Below are positions 27,114 through 34,632 of a stretch of 64,000 bases of DNA, in pieces. Both the position numbers and the translations under genes were made by a program. A model generated the notes under the pieces. That model saw only the letters and a program-made list of their open reading frames with translations. It made no database searches and was not told where the DNA came from. Within the stretch, counting starts at the first letter, position 1. Each line of letters begins with the position of its first letter. The stretch comes from Pseudomonas sp. B21-040 (GTDB taxonomy: Bacteria > Pseudomonadota > Gammaproteobacteria > Pseudomonadales > Pseudomonadaceae): contig NZ_CP087176.1 of NCBI RefSeq assembly GCF_024748695.1, forward strand, positions 5,263,501 through 5,327,500, written 5' to 3'.

Positions 27114-27962
27114 TCAAGGGCTGTAATACCCGACAGCCACCAGGAAGTGCCCGACCTTTTTAAGGTAGGCATGCTTGTCTTCAACCTTGCCGGTCACCGG
27201 GTTTTTCCAGCGGTATGCGTATTCGCCATAATCCTGTTTGGCCATCAACGCCAGGATCGGCTCGCCCACCGGTTTGCCGTCCGGGTCCTTGATCTTGCTG
27301 AAGTCGGTATTGATCAGCCGCAGATTGGTGCCGTGAGCCACATAACGCTGGGTGTCCAGGTCGACGACGAATACATACAGGTCATCCTGCAAGTAACCGC
27401 CCTTGAGGGAGTTGATGGCGGTCAGCGTACCCTTCTCGTCCTTGGCCAGATCGGTCGCGGCTTTGTTCAGCAGCGCCATGGCCTGCTCCGCCGACGCCCG
27501 TGGCAGGTAGTAACCGACCGCGAGGATTCGCGCCCCCACGCGCTGATAGAACACATGCTTGAGCTCGACCTTGCCGTCGGCCCAGTTCTGCCAGCGGTAT
27601 TCAGCCTCCTGGATGCCATTGCCCTCCGGTACTTTCAAGGCGTCCTTGAAGGCTTTCTGCAAGTCTGGCCCGAGCGTCTCGGTCACGTTCCGTCCGATCA
27701 ACGCCGCAGACGGCCCACCACTGGCGAGCATTACGCCTTTGGTATCTACCACAAACACGTAGCGTTCCTTGTCGACAAACTCGCCCTGACGGCTGAACGC
27801 CGCGAGGGCCTTGTCGCCATTGTCGTGGTAATAGGCCAGGGCTTTCTCCAGCAAGGCCCTGGCAGCCTGGCTGTCTTCTTTTTCGGTGCCGGCAGCGAAA
27901 GCCTGGCCCAAGCACAGAAGCAGCATTGCGCCCATCAAGGTCAATTTGTGCAAAACCCCCAT
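27114..27962 (-). CDS. Secreted double-Cache (sCache_2) sensor-domain protein
   Basis: A 282-residue periplasmic protein with signal peptide (MGVLHKLTLMGAMLLLCLGQ, cleavage after AFA). Two tandem single-Cache domains follow: about residues 45-155 (RYVFVVDTKGVMLASGG, YRWQNW, VGYYLP) and 170-282 (YVFVVDLDTQRYVAHGTNLR, YRWKNP, VGYYSP). Such domains normally sense small ligands for chemoreceptors or kinases. Here no transmembrane or output domain follows, so it should act as a free ligand-binding protein or partner of a separate membrane receptor. GAGGGA precedes the ATG. It stands alone between two repeats. Confidence 0.83.
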   Translation of the reverse strand: MGVLHKLTLMGAMLLLCLGQAFAAGTEKEDSQAARALLEKALAYYHDNGDKALAAFSRQGEFVDKERYVFVVDTKGVMLASGGPSAALIGRNVTETLGPDLQKAFKDALKVPEGNGIQEAEYRWQNWADGKVELKHVFYQRVGARILAVGYYLPRASAEQAMALLNKAATDLAKDEKGTLTAINSLKGGYLQDDLYVFVVDLDTQRYVAHGTNLRLINTDFSKIKDPDGKPVGEPILALMAKQDYGEYAYRWKNPVTGKVEDKHAYLKKVGHFLVAVGYYSP

Positions 27963-28027
27963 TGTGCATCCCTCGTTCTTGTCGATGTTTCAAGAGCGTA
28001 GACGGCAATGGGAGATACACCCAGACC

Positions 28028-28176
28028 CGTAGCAGCTGTCGAGCCCCGGCGAGGCTGCGACCGGCTGCGAAGCAGTCGCAAAATCTACCGACTCGGTGCT
28101 TCAGGTAGACCGAGTTGATCGGATTGACGACTGCTTCGCAGCCGAACGCAGCCTCGCCGGGGCTCGACAGCTGCTA
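28028..28176. repeat. Long inverted repeat, GTAGCAGCTG family, copy 2
   Basis: Outer arms of 31 bases (28028-28058 and 28146-28176) containing GTAGCAGCTGTCGAGCCCCG pair perfectly. The interior contains CTACCGACTCGGT and GTAGACCGAG segments. It separates the Cache protein gene from the next minus-strand gene. Confidence 0.9.
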
Positions 28177-28192
28177 CAAGGTTGCCTGAGGT

Positions 28193-29068
28193 TTATTGCC
28201 GGGCGCGAAGCTGCTGCTGCAGGTTCTGGATTTGGGCCTGAAGGGTGTTGATGTTGCGGGTGACCTGGCCGCGGAACGCGTCGAACTCAGCGGTATTGGT
28301 GGAACCTTGCGCAACGGCCGGGCGGTTGTCCTGCAGGCTTTTGAGCACAACCATGTCTTGTTCCAGACGATCAATGGCTGCACTTGGGTTGCCTTGTTTT
28401 TTCAGCGCGGCGACGTCGGCGCCAAGGCTTTTCAGTTCGGCCTCGACTTTGCTGGTGTCCGCCGGGGCACTTTTCAGTGCGGTCAATTCGCTGCTCAGCG
28501 ATTTGAGCTGCGCCTGCAATTGCGTATTGGCCGCCTGTTGTTCGGTGTGCTGGGTGGTGAGTTGCGCCAGACGCTTATCCAGATCGCTGGTTTGCGCGGT
28601 CATCTGCGCCAGGCGCTTGTCCAGATCCGAGGCCTGACCGACTACGCCTTGTTGCTGCTTGCCTTGATCCAGCAGCTTGTTTTCCAGGTCTTTGATTTGC
28701 AGTTTCAGCGCTTCGCTGTCGCTGGTGACGTTGGTCTGGCTGGCAACGACCTTGCCGGAAATGTCCTGCAAGCGCCCCGCCGCTTCCTCACTGATACGCG
28801 CGAAACTTTCCTGGGTGGCCACCAGTTGTTGTTCCATCAGCGAGATCTGCTGAAAGCTCCACCAGGCAAGGCCGGCAAAGGCAAAAAACAAGGCGCCGAC
28901 CAATGCCCACAGCGCGCCGGTGCTGGCGCTCTTGACCTTGACCACCGGTGCCGGCCGCGAATGCACGCTGGTGCGAGCGGTAGGCGCAAAATCATCATCG
29001 TCGAGGCTGTCGGCGCGCAGGCTCGGTACATCATCAAAATCGTCGTTGGCATCGTTACGCATGGACAT
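28193..29068 (-). CDS. Single-pass membrane protein with long coiled coil
   Basis: A 291-residue protein with an acidic cytoplasmic N-terminus (residues 1-48, DDFDDVPSLRADSLDDDDF), one membrane helix (about 50-72) and a long helical domain to the C-terminus. That domain is rich in Gln, Leu, Ala and Asp/Lys heptads. A near-exact 14-residue repeat, SDLDKRLAQMTAQT / SDLDKRLAQLTTQH, lies around 143-172. It resembles envelope-spanning or membrane-scaffold coiled-coil proteins. Relatives in Pseudomonas are labelled ATPase, but I see no nucleotide-binding motif. AAAGG lies upstream of the first ATG. It is probably co-oriented with, but separate from, the epimerase gene. Confidence 0.72.
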   Translation of the reverse strand: MSMRNDANDDFDDVPSLRADSLDDDDFAPTARTSVHSRPAPVVKVKSASTGALWALVGALFFAFAGLAWWSFQQISLMEQQLVATQESFARISEEAAGRLQDISGKVVASQTNVTSDSEALKLQIKDLENKLLDQGKQQQGVVGQASDLDKRLAQMTAQTSDLDKRLAQLTTQHTEQQAANTQLQAQLKSLSSELTALKSAPADTSKVEAELKSLGADVAALKKQGNPSAAIDRLEQDMVVLKSLQDNRPAVAQGSTNTAEFDAFRGQVTRNINTLQAQIQNLQQQLRARQ

Positions 29069-29187
29069 TGAGTCAACCTTTGTGAAACGCGGTGATGGCT
29101 TTATGCGGCGAGTATAAACCCCACTGCCGCACCGATTGACTCCCTACTCCCAACTCGGTTCAGTGCGGGCAGACGACTAGCGCGACG

Positions 29188-30180
29188 TCAACGCAGGTCT
29201 TGAGCCTTCCACCAACTGCAGAATTCATCGAGGGCGGCCCAGACACTGACTTTCGGATCGTAGTCCAGATAATGCCGGGCGCGGCTGATGTCCAGGGTGA
29301 AATTTTTGTTCATGACCTGCATGCCCAGCCGCGACAACGTCGGCTCGGGACGCCCCGGCCACAGTTTGCACACACCTTCGTTGAGTGCCGCGACGGTGTA
29401 ACCCAAACCGTAGGAACGGTAGCGCGTGACTTGTGGGACTTCCATGTTGCGCATGACGTAATTGACCACATCCCACAACGGAATCGGCGTTCCATTACTG
29501 ATGTTGTAGGCCTTGCCCAATGCCGAGCCGCTGGCCAGCAAACTGCTGAGCAACGCTTCGTTGAGGTTGTGCACGCTGGTGAAGTCGACCTTGTTGAGGC
29601 CGTTGCCGATGATCGCCAAGCGGCCTTTGCGCTGCATTTTCAGCAGGCGTGGGAAGATGCTCATGTCACCTGCGCCGGTGACGAAACGCGGACGCAGGGC
29701 CAGGGTTTCGAGGCCAAACTCCTGGGCACCGAAAACCTTTTGCTCGGCCAAAAATTTGGTCGCAGCGTAGGGGTGCTTGAAACGCTTGGGCACCTGTTCT
29801 TCGGTCAACCCCAAGTGGTCGCGACCGTCGAAGTAGATCGACGGCGACGACAAGTGCACCAGGCGTCGAACGCGCTGTTTCAGGCAGGCTTCAACCACGT
29901 TTTCAGTGACCTGGACGTTGCCTTGATGAAAGTCCTGATAACGTCCCCACAGCCCCACCGCCCCCGCGCAATGGACCACGGCCTCGACATCTGAACACAG
30001 GTCGCGCGCCAGTTCCGGGTCGCTCAAATCGCCCTGAATAAACTCGGCGCCACGGCGCACCAGATGTTCGACGCTTTCGGCCCCGCGACCGTTGACCCGC
30101 ACGTCCAGGCCCTGCTCCAACGCGAAACGCGCAAAGCGTCCGCCGATGAAGCCGCTTGCGCCGGTGACCAGAATTTTCAT
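29188..30180 (-). CDS. Extended SDR, NAD-dependent epimerase / 3-beta-HSD-like
   Basis: A 330-residue extended short-chain dehydrogenase/reductase. The N-terminal Rossmann motif is ILVTGASGFIGGRFARFALE, the active-site serine lies in VHLSSPSIYFDG, and the catalytic pair in HPYAATKFLAEQ (YxxxK). RPRFVTGAGD matches the PR-x-GxGD element of 3-beta-hydroxysteroid dehydrogenase/OleD-like members. Substrate is probably a sugar nucleotide or a hydroxy-lipid. It belongs, by my recollection, to a block conserved next to argP in Pseudomonas. Confidence 0.82.
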   Translation of the reverse strand: MKILVTGASGFIGGRFARFALEQGLDVRVNGRGAESVEHLVRRGAEFIQGDLSDPELARDLCSDVEAVVHCAGAVGLWGRYQDFHQGNVQVTENVVEACLKQRVRRLVHLSSPSIYFDGRDHLGLTEEQVPKRFKHPYAATKFLAEQKVFGAQEFGLETLALRPRFVTGAGDMSIFPRLLKMQRKGRLAIIGNGLNKVDFTSVHNLNEALLSSLLASGSALGKAYNISNGTPIPLWDVVNYVMRNMEVPQVTRYRSYGLGYTVAALNEGVCKLWPGRPEPTLSRLGMQVMNKNFTLDISRARHYLDYDPKVSVWAALDEFCSWWKAQDLR

Positions 30181-30234
30181 GTAGTGCTCCGATGTCTTTC
30201 GTTTTGCCTGATTCGTGAGTCTTGACGCTGCCCG

Positions 30235-31128
30235 TCAGTCCAACGGCACCAGCCATTGCTTCGACGAACGCACCAATTGGTCCGTCAGCAACCCCAGAAG
30301 CTGACCGCCATTACGCCAATGATGCCAGTACAGCGGCACATCGATGGGCTTATCTGGCAAAAGCTCGACCAATACACCGCGCTCCAGTTGCTCGCGCACC
30401 TGTAATTCAGGCACCAGCCCCCAGCCGAGTCCGGCCTCGGTCAAACGAATGAAGCCTTCTGACGAGGGGCATAAATGGTGTTCGAAACCGCCATCAACCC
30501 CCACCGAAGCAAGGTAACGATGTTGCAGGAAATCGTCCGGGCCAAAGACCAGCGCCGGGGTTTTCGCCAGTTGATCGGCACGAACGCCTTGCGGGAAATG
30601 CCGGGCGATGAACGCCGGGCTGGCCAATGCCCGATAACGCATGGCCCCCAACAGAACGCTGCGAGCACCGGCCACCGGGCGCTCACTGGCGCAGACACAC
30701 GCCGCCACGTCACCGGCACGCATGCGTTTGAGGCCGACGGTCTGGTCCTCGACCACCAGATCCAGCAGCAAGTGTTGTTCGGCGCAAAAATCGCCCACCG
30801 CTTGCGCCCACCACGTGGCCAGGCTGTCGGCATTCAATGCAATTCGCAGACGTTCCGGCAGGCCTTCTTCGTCCAGCGCCGGCACCTGGGATTGCAAGTC
30901 ACGCTCCAGCAGCCGCACTTGTTGCACATGGTTGAGCAAGCGCCGACCGATTTCAGTCGGGGCTGGCGGCGTAACCCGCACCAGCACCGGTTGGCCGACC
31001 CGCGCTTCCAGCAACTTGATGCGCTGGGAGATCGCCGATTGCGACAAGCCAAGCACCTGCGCGGCCCGTTCGAACCCGGCCTGCTCGATAACGGCAGCCA
31101 GGGCAGAGAGTAATTTATAGTCGAACAT
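30235..31128 (-). CDS. argP: LysR-family regulator ArgP
   Basis: A 297-residue LysR protein of the ArgP/IciA/LysG subgroup, which senses Arg and Lys and activates the argO/lysE exporter gene. The DNA-binding segment is MFDYKLLSALAAVIEQAGFE ... LGLSQSAISQRIKLLEARVG, followed by VLVRVTPPAPTEIG, diagnostic of this subgroup. AGGA sits eight bases before the chosen ATG. It is divergent from the ACT-protein/argO operon, the usual arrangement, so the 96-bp AT-rich gap (31129-31224) should contain the ArgP site and both promoters. Confidence 0.92.
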   Translation of the reverse strand: MFDYKLLSALAAVIEQAGFERAAQVLGLSQSAISQRIKLLEARVGQPVLVRVTPPAPTEIGRRLLNHVQQVRLLERDLQSQVPALDEEGLPERLRIALNADSLATWWAQAVGDFCAEQHLLLDLVVEDQTVGLKRMRAGDVAACVCASERPVAGARSVLLGAMRYRALASPAFIARHFPQGVRADQLAKTPALVFGPDDFLQHRYLASVGVDGGFEHHLCPSSEGFIRLTEAGLGWGLVPELQVREQLERGVLVELLPDKPIDVPLYWHHWRNGGQLLGLLTDQLVRSSKQWLVPLD

Positions 31129-31224
31129 CAGTTTTCCTAATGAGCGATCAGCATGATTGGTTTTTCTTATACAGGTTAGCAGCCCAGAATGCCCGACAAG
31201 CACTTTTGAACAAGGAATACCGAC

Positions 31225-31626
31225 ATGGCTGGTGAAACTTCATTGGCAACCTTGCTGCGCAGCATGAGCCCGCAACTCAACGCCGGCGAATACGTGTTTT
31301 GCACCCTGCGCGACGGCACGTTGCCGACTGGCCTTGAGATCGTCGGCAGCTTTCGCGAGCAGGAAGGTCTGACCGTGATTCTGGAGCGCTCCCACGCCGA
31401 ACAGGCCGGTTTCAGCTTCGACTATGTCGCGGCCTGGATCACCTTGAATGTGCACTCGGCGCTGGAAGCAGTTGGCCTGACTGCCGCGTTCGCCACCGCT
31501 TTAGGCAAGGCCGGCATCAGCTGCAACGTGATCGCAGGTTACTACCACGACCACCTGTTCGTCGGTCAGGCCGATGCTGAACGTGCCCTGCAAGTATTGC
31601 GCGATCTCGCGGCCAACGGGGAGTAA
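31225..31626 (+). CDS. ACT-domain-containing protein
   Basis: A 133-residue cytoplasmic protein made of tandem ACT-like folds (DUF/ACT_7 group). The sequence shows GEYVFCTLRDGTLPTGLEIV, an aromatic-rich AAWITLNVHSALEAVGLTAAF, and a C-terminal ISCNVIAGYYHDHLFV typical of this family. ACT domains bind amino acids. Placed between argP and argO, it may report basic amino acid levels, but its role is unproven. AAGGA precedes the ATG. It ends seven bases before argO, so the two are co-transcribed. Confidence 0.85.
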   Translation: MAGETSLATLLRSMSPQLNAGEYVFCTLRDGTLPTGLEIVGSFREQEGLTVILERSHAEQAGFSFDYVAAWITLNVHSALEAVGLTAAFATALGKAGISCNVIAGYYHDHLFVGQADAERALQVLRDLAANGE

Positions 31627-31632
31627 TGACGT

Positions 31633-32235
31633 ATGTGGCAAAGTTATGTAAACGGCCTGCTGGTCGCCGCTGGACTGATCATGGCGATCGGCACTCAGAA
31701 TGCGTTTGTGCTCGCGCAAAGTCTTCGACGCGAACATCACCTGCCGGTGGCAGCGCTGTGCGTGGTCTGCGATGCATTGTTGGTGGCGGCCGGAGTCTTC
31801 GGCCTCGCGACGGTCCTGGCGCAAAATCCGACACTGCTGGCGGTCGCCCGCTGGGGTGGCGCGGTGTTTCTGATTTGGTACGGCAGCCAGGCACTGCGCC
31901 GGGCCTGCTCGAAACAAAGCCTGCAACAGAGTGAAAACCAGACCGTTCGCTCACTGCGTGCCGTCATGCTCAGTGCGTTGGCCGTCACCCTGCTCAACCC
32001 GCACGTTTATCTGGATACGGTGTTGCTGATCGGCTCTCTCGGGGCGCAACAAACCGAGCCCGGTGCTTATGTGGTGGGCGCGGCGAGTGCGTCGTTGCTG
32101 TGGTTTTTCACCCTGGCGCTGGGCGCGGCGTGGCTGGCGCCGTGGCTGGCCCGGCCAAGTACATGGCGGATACTCGACCTGCTGGTCGCGGTGATGATGT
32201 TTGCGGTGGCGTTTCAATTAATTGTTGCAGGCTGA
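31633..32235 (+). CDS. argO: Arginine/lysine exporter ArgO (LysE family)
   Basis: A 200-residue LysE/ArgO-family exporter of the inner membrane with about six hydrophobic segments. The family hallmark [20 protein letters not shown] near the N-terminus, and [20 protein letters not shown] in the middle, are characteristic. It would relieve toxic accumulation of arginine or lysine under ArgP control. It is second in the operon with the ACT protein. No clear terminator follows; the 175-bp gap to sodB holds the sodB promoter. Confidence 0.93.
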   Translation: MWQSYVNGLLVAAGLIMAIGTQNAFVLAQSLRREHHLPVAALCVVCDALLVAAGVFGLATVLAQNPTLLAVARWGGAVFLIWYGSQALRRACSKQSLQQSENQTVRSLRAVMLSALAVTLLNPHVYLDTVLLIGSLGAQQTEPGAYVVGAASASLLWFFTLALGAAWLAPWLARPSTWRILDLLVAVMMFAVAFQLIVAG

Positions 32236-32300
32236 TTATTCCAAAAGGCTCTGGAACCTCTATTCCACACAGTTGTTGCGTGGTTATGCCGCACCCCCGG

Positions 32301-32309
32301 TGCTATGAT
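32301..32309 (+). promoter_or_regulatory. Extended -10 promoter element of sodB
   Basis: TGCTATGAT matches the extended -10 (TGnTATAAT with one change), 103 bases before the sodB start codon. No good -35 is present at 17 bp, which fits an extended -10 promoter. Confidence 0.45.
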
Positions 32310-32411
32310 CCGATTCCCTGCGCCGCAAAGAGTACAAACTCCCCGGCGCTTGTCTGGCCGCCCGTGATCGGCCTTGCGCTCACCGCAACTGACCTGACTA
32401 GGAGAATCATC

Positions 32412-33008
32412 ATGGCTTTCGAATTGCCGCCGCTGCCTTACGCACACGATGCCCTGCAGCCGCACATTTCCAAGGAAACTCTGGAATACCACCACGACAA
32501 GCACCACAACACCTACGTCGTGAACCTGAACAACCTGGTGCCAGGCACCGAGTTCGAAGGCAAGACCCTGGAAGAAATCGTTAAATCTTCGTCGGGCGGT
32601 ATCTTCAACAACGCCGCTCAGGTCTGGAACCACACCTTCTACTGGAACTGCCTGGCGCCAAACGCCGGCGGTCAACCTACCGGCGCGCTGGCTGAAGCCA
32701 TCAACGCGGCTTTCGGTTCGTTCGACAAGTTCAAGGAAGAGTTCAGCAAGACGTCCATCGGCACCTTCGGTTCCGGTTGGGGCTGGCTGGTGAAAAAGGC
32801 TGACGGTTCCCTGGCCCTGGCCAGCACCATCGGCGCCGGCAACCCGCTGACCAACGGCGACACCCCGCTGCTGACCTGCGACGTCTGGGAACACGCCTAC
32901 TACATCGACTACCGCAACGTTCGTCCGAAATACGTCGAAGCGTTCTGGAACCTGGTCAACTGGAAATTCGTGGCTGAGCAGTTCGAAGGCAAAACCTTCA
33001 CCGCTTAA
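32412..33008 (+). CDS. sodB: Iron superoxide dismutase
   Basis: A 198-residue Fe-SOD that dismutates superoxide in the cytoplasm. It has the normal family length and N-terminus ([20 protein letters not shown]). Metal ligands are visible: His in [13 protein letters not shown], His in [12 protein letters not shown], and Asp/His in [17 protein letters not shown]. The Fe-type context GSGWGWLV and AALG-less [11 protein letters not shown] favour iron over manganese. AGGAG lies seven bases before the ATG. It is a monocistronic gene with a strong terminator. Confidence 0.97.
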   Translation: MAFELPPLPYAHDALQPHISKETLEYHHDKHHNTYVVNLNNLVPGTEFEGKTLEEIVKSSSGGIFNNAAQVWNHTFYWNCLAPNAGGQPTGALAEAINAAFGSFDKFKEEFSKTSIGTFGSGWGWLVKKADGSLALASTIGAGNPLTNGDTPLLTCDVWEHAYYIDYRNVRPKYVEAFWNLVNWKFVAEQFEGKTFTA

Positions 33009-33022
33009 TCTCGACGCCAGTC

Positions 33023-33053
33023 AAAAAAACCCGGCTTTTGCCGGGTTTTTTTC
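33023..33053 (+). terminator. Rho-independent terminator of sodB
   Basis: AAAAAACCCGGC / GCCGGGTTTTTT with loop TTTT and a following T run. It is bidirectional in form, so it may also serve the convergent DUF6124 gene, whose stop is 13 bases away. Confidence 0.96.
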
Positions 33054-33065
33054 GCCAGGAGAATG

Positions 33066-33440
33066 TCAGGTCGCTTGAGGGTCAACGTTATCCAAGGCTC
33101 GGTTCACTGCCAACTCGGCCAGCATGATGATCTGCTGGATCGCCAGCACGGTGTTTCTCTGCGGGCCGATCAGGTTCGCGGCGAAATCACTGGTCATGAC
33201 GCTGGCGGAGGCCAGTGACTCGCAGGCCTGGGCCAGGAGGCTTTCGGTGTCCATGTTGGGGGCGACCAGAAACATCGTGCTGGGGCGGCGGGGTTTTTCG
33301 GTGTATTGGGACGGGGGATCGAGGTAGTAGTCGAGGGCGCGTTTTATGGCTTCGCGGTCTCGGAGGAGTGCTTCGGATTGGGTGTCTTCGGCGGTTGGGG
33401 TGGTGGTGTTGAAGGGTGGATCGGGAATTAATTTGTCCAT
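33066..33440 (-). CDS. DUF6124/DUF3077-family protein
   Basis: A 124-residue protein of a family largely confined to Pseudomonas. The recognisable core is a ...ALDYYLDPP segment, RRPSTMFLVAPNMDTESLLA, ACESLASASVMTSDFAANL, and a C-terminal helix ending VNRALDN. Function is unknown; no membrane segment or catalytic motif is visible. The ribosome site GGAG is ten bases from the ATG and lies in a small predicted stem (CTCCA/TGGAG). Upstream is a 280-base hairpin-rich leader. It is convergent with sodB. Confidence 0.8.
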   Translation of the reverse strand: MDKLIPDPPFNTTTPTAEDTQSEALLRDREAIKRALDYYLDPPSQYTEKPRRPSTMFLVAPNMDTESLLAQACESLASASVMTSDFAANLIGPQRNTVLAIQQIIMLAELAVNRALDNVDPQAT

Positions 33441-33718
33441 TGAGCATTTCTCCAGCGTTGGAGCCTCCACTCGCCGCTTCTCACACGGCGAAGAGGTGGC
33501 AGCTATGTGCGAGGTGAGAAGACCGGTTATGGACACCCGGCCGGACCGAAGTCCGCCCGCACACAGCCGCCATAACGCATTTGCCGGCAGCGAATAAGCT
33601 GGCGGCGATTATGCGTGTACAGACACTGGATGACCATAAGTTGCCGGGCTCTCACACCCGGTCGCTGAATTTTCAGCGACAGCCAGAGGTTAGAGAGACT
33701 GCTTCCTACCCGGCAACC
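33441..33718 (-). ncRNA. Hairpin-rich leader upstream of the DUF6124 gene
   Basis: Read on the minus strand, the sequence holds an ordered series of stems. The first pairs 709-717 with 640-648 (GTTGCCGGG/CCCGGCAAC, window bases 33640-33717) and encloses GTCGCTGAA/TTCAGCGAC (33661-33680). The second is GTTATGG/CCATAAC (33526-33576), enclosing CGGAC/GTCCG with a UUCG-type loop. The third is CTTCTCAC/GTGAGAAG (33477-33521), which competes with TCGCCG/CGGCGA (33471-33491). The last is CTCCA/TGGAG (33450-33463), covering the ribosome site. I see no reading frame with a ribosome site. A regulatory leader or an independent small RNA is inferred. Confidence 0.5.
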
Positions 33719-33775
33719 TGAAAAATGCGTGGGAAAGCACTGCGTTTCTTACACATCTTTCAACACACAAAAATG

Positions 33776-33825
33776 GAACGCGGAGCGTCCCCGGCGACAT
33801 TCCCACGCGGAGCGTGGGAACGATC
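33776..33825. repeat. Half copy of the GTTCCCACGC repeat family
   Basis: Only the right half is present: GAACGCGGAGCGTCCCC, then ATTCCCACGCGGAGCGTGGG and AACGATC. The left half is missing, so this is a decayed or recombined member. Confidence 0.85.
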
Positions 33826-33834
33826 AATTGATGC

Positions 33835-33974
33835 ACACCTGTTAGAGATTGGTTGGCTGCCAGACCGCCATCGCGGGCAAGCCCGGCTCCTACAGAGACT
33901 AGGTACACCTGCTAGAAATTGGATGGCTGTCAGGCCGCCTTCGCGGGCAAGCCCGCTCCCACAAAAAGCAAAAC
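33835..33974. repeat. Two 70-bp direct repeats carrying a REP core
   Basis: ACACCTGTTAGAGATTGGTT... (33835) recurs as ACACCTGCTAGAAATTGGAT (33905). Both continue through a similar TCGCGGGCAAGCCCG core and end in C-T-rich bases. The period is 70 bp with several substitutions. The cores are in direct orientation, unlike the inverted REP pairs elsewhere. Confidence 0.8.
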
Positions 33975-34632
33975 AACCCACATCTGCTCTTGCCCCTCAC
34001 CACTCATCAGGCCGAGCGTTAGCTCGCCTACAGCTTTTGATCTTGATCCACCCGCCCCTTCGGGAGGCTGAGTGGAGGTGTTCATCCGGGGAGTGGCGCG
34101 CAGCGCCGTTCGACGCAGTCGAACACGCTGCATGTAGGTCGAAGCGAAGCCGACCGGAGGGCAGTGTCCCCGGATGAATACCGGAGCGAAGGAACGCCGA
34201 GCCCCAGCGAGGGGCCGGACGCCGGGGCGAGACCTTTGCTTCCTTTGGGGCGTTTGCCAAAGGGAGTCGACCGTCAGGGCGAAACCATAAGTAGCCGTTA
34301 CCGCAGCAACGGATATGTACCCCCCCCACAGCCTCAACGCGCCCCCAAAAAAATCAAGCCAAAATCGGACGATGAAACCAGCGATCAACCCCTTGCCCCA
34401 ACGCCACACCCGTCTAACATCAACCAAAAGGAAAAATAGTCCCCATCCCCCTCAAGTTGAAGGACCCAACTACCGACACAGTACTAATCGGACAAATACC
34501 CCAGGCAACTGCATATCGGCCAAGCCCACAGGCAAAAACCCCCTGTGATTGATTGTCCCTTTGACTGCAAACACAGGATTGCCAATACTCATGGCAACTT
34601 GATGCTACCCGCACGGAACAAGGAATAACCCT
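33975..34632. other. Gene-poor interval before bifA with a structured repeat element
   Basis: No credible gene is seen. Reading frames here are rich in Pro, Arg and Ser and overlap a repeat-like, strongly palindromic element at about 34045-34320. The last 200 bases before bifA (34430-34632) are AT-richer and probably hold the bifA promoter, but I see no confident -35/-10 or operator. Confidence 0.6.
34081..34178. repeat. 98-base structured intergenic element
   Basis: A perfect 12-bp closing stem pairs TTCATCCGGGGA (34081-34092) with TCCCCGGATGAA (34167-34178). Inside are three smaller palindromes: GGCGCGCAGCGCC, GTTCGACGCAGTCGAAC and GGTCGAAGCGAAGCCGACC. Flanking bases contain further pairs such as GGAACGCC with GGCGTT. 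Elements of this look occur in many Pseudomonas intergenic regions and are often mis-annotated as proteins. That is recollection, not a search. Confidence 0.65.

Noticed and set aside
28193..29068. ATPase, as relatives are sometimes labelled
   Set aside because: No Walker A or B motif is visible; the sequence is a membrane helix plus coiled coil.
33835..33974. Possible CRISPR-like direct repeats
   Set aside because: Only two units, 70-bp period with diverged repeat bodies and no spacer structure; no cas genes nearby.
33725..34439. Apparent short proteins in the gap before bifA
   Set aside because: They are built from repeat and palindrome sequence (REP cores and the 98-base element) and lack ribosome sites; such frames are commonly mis-annotated.
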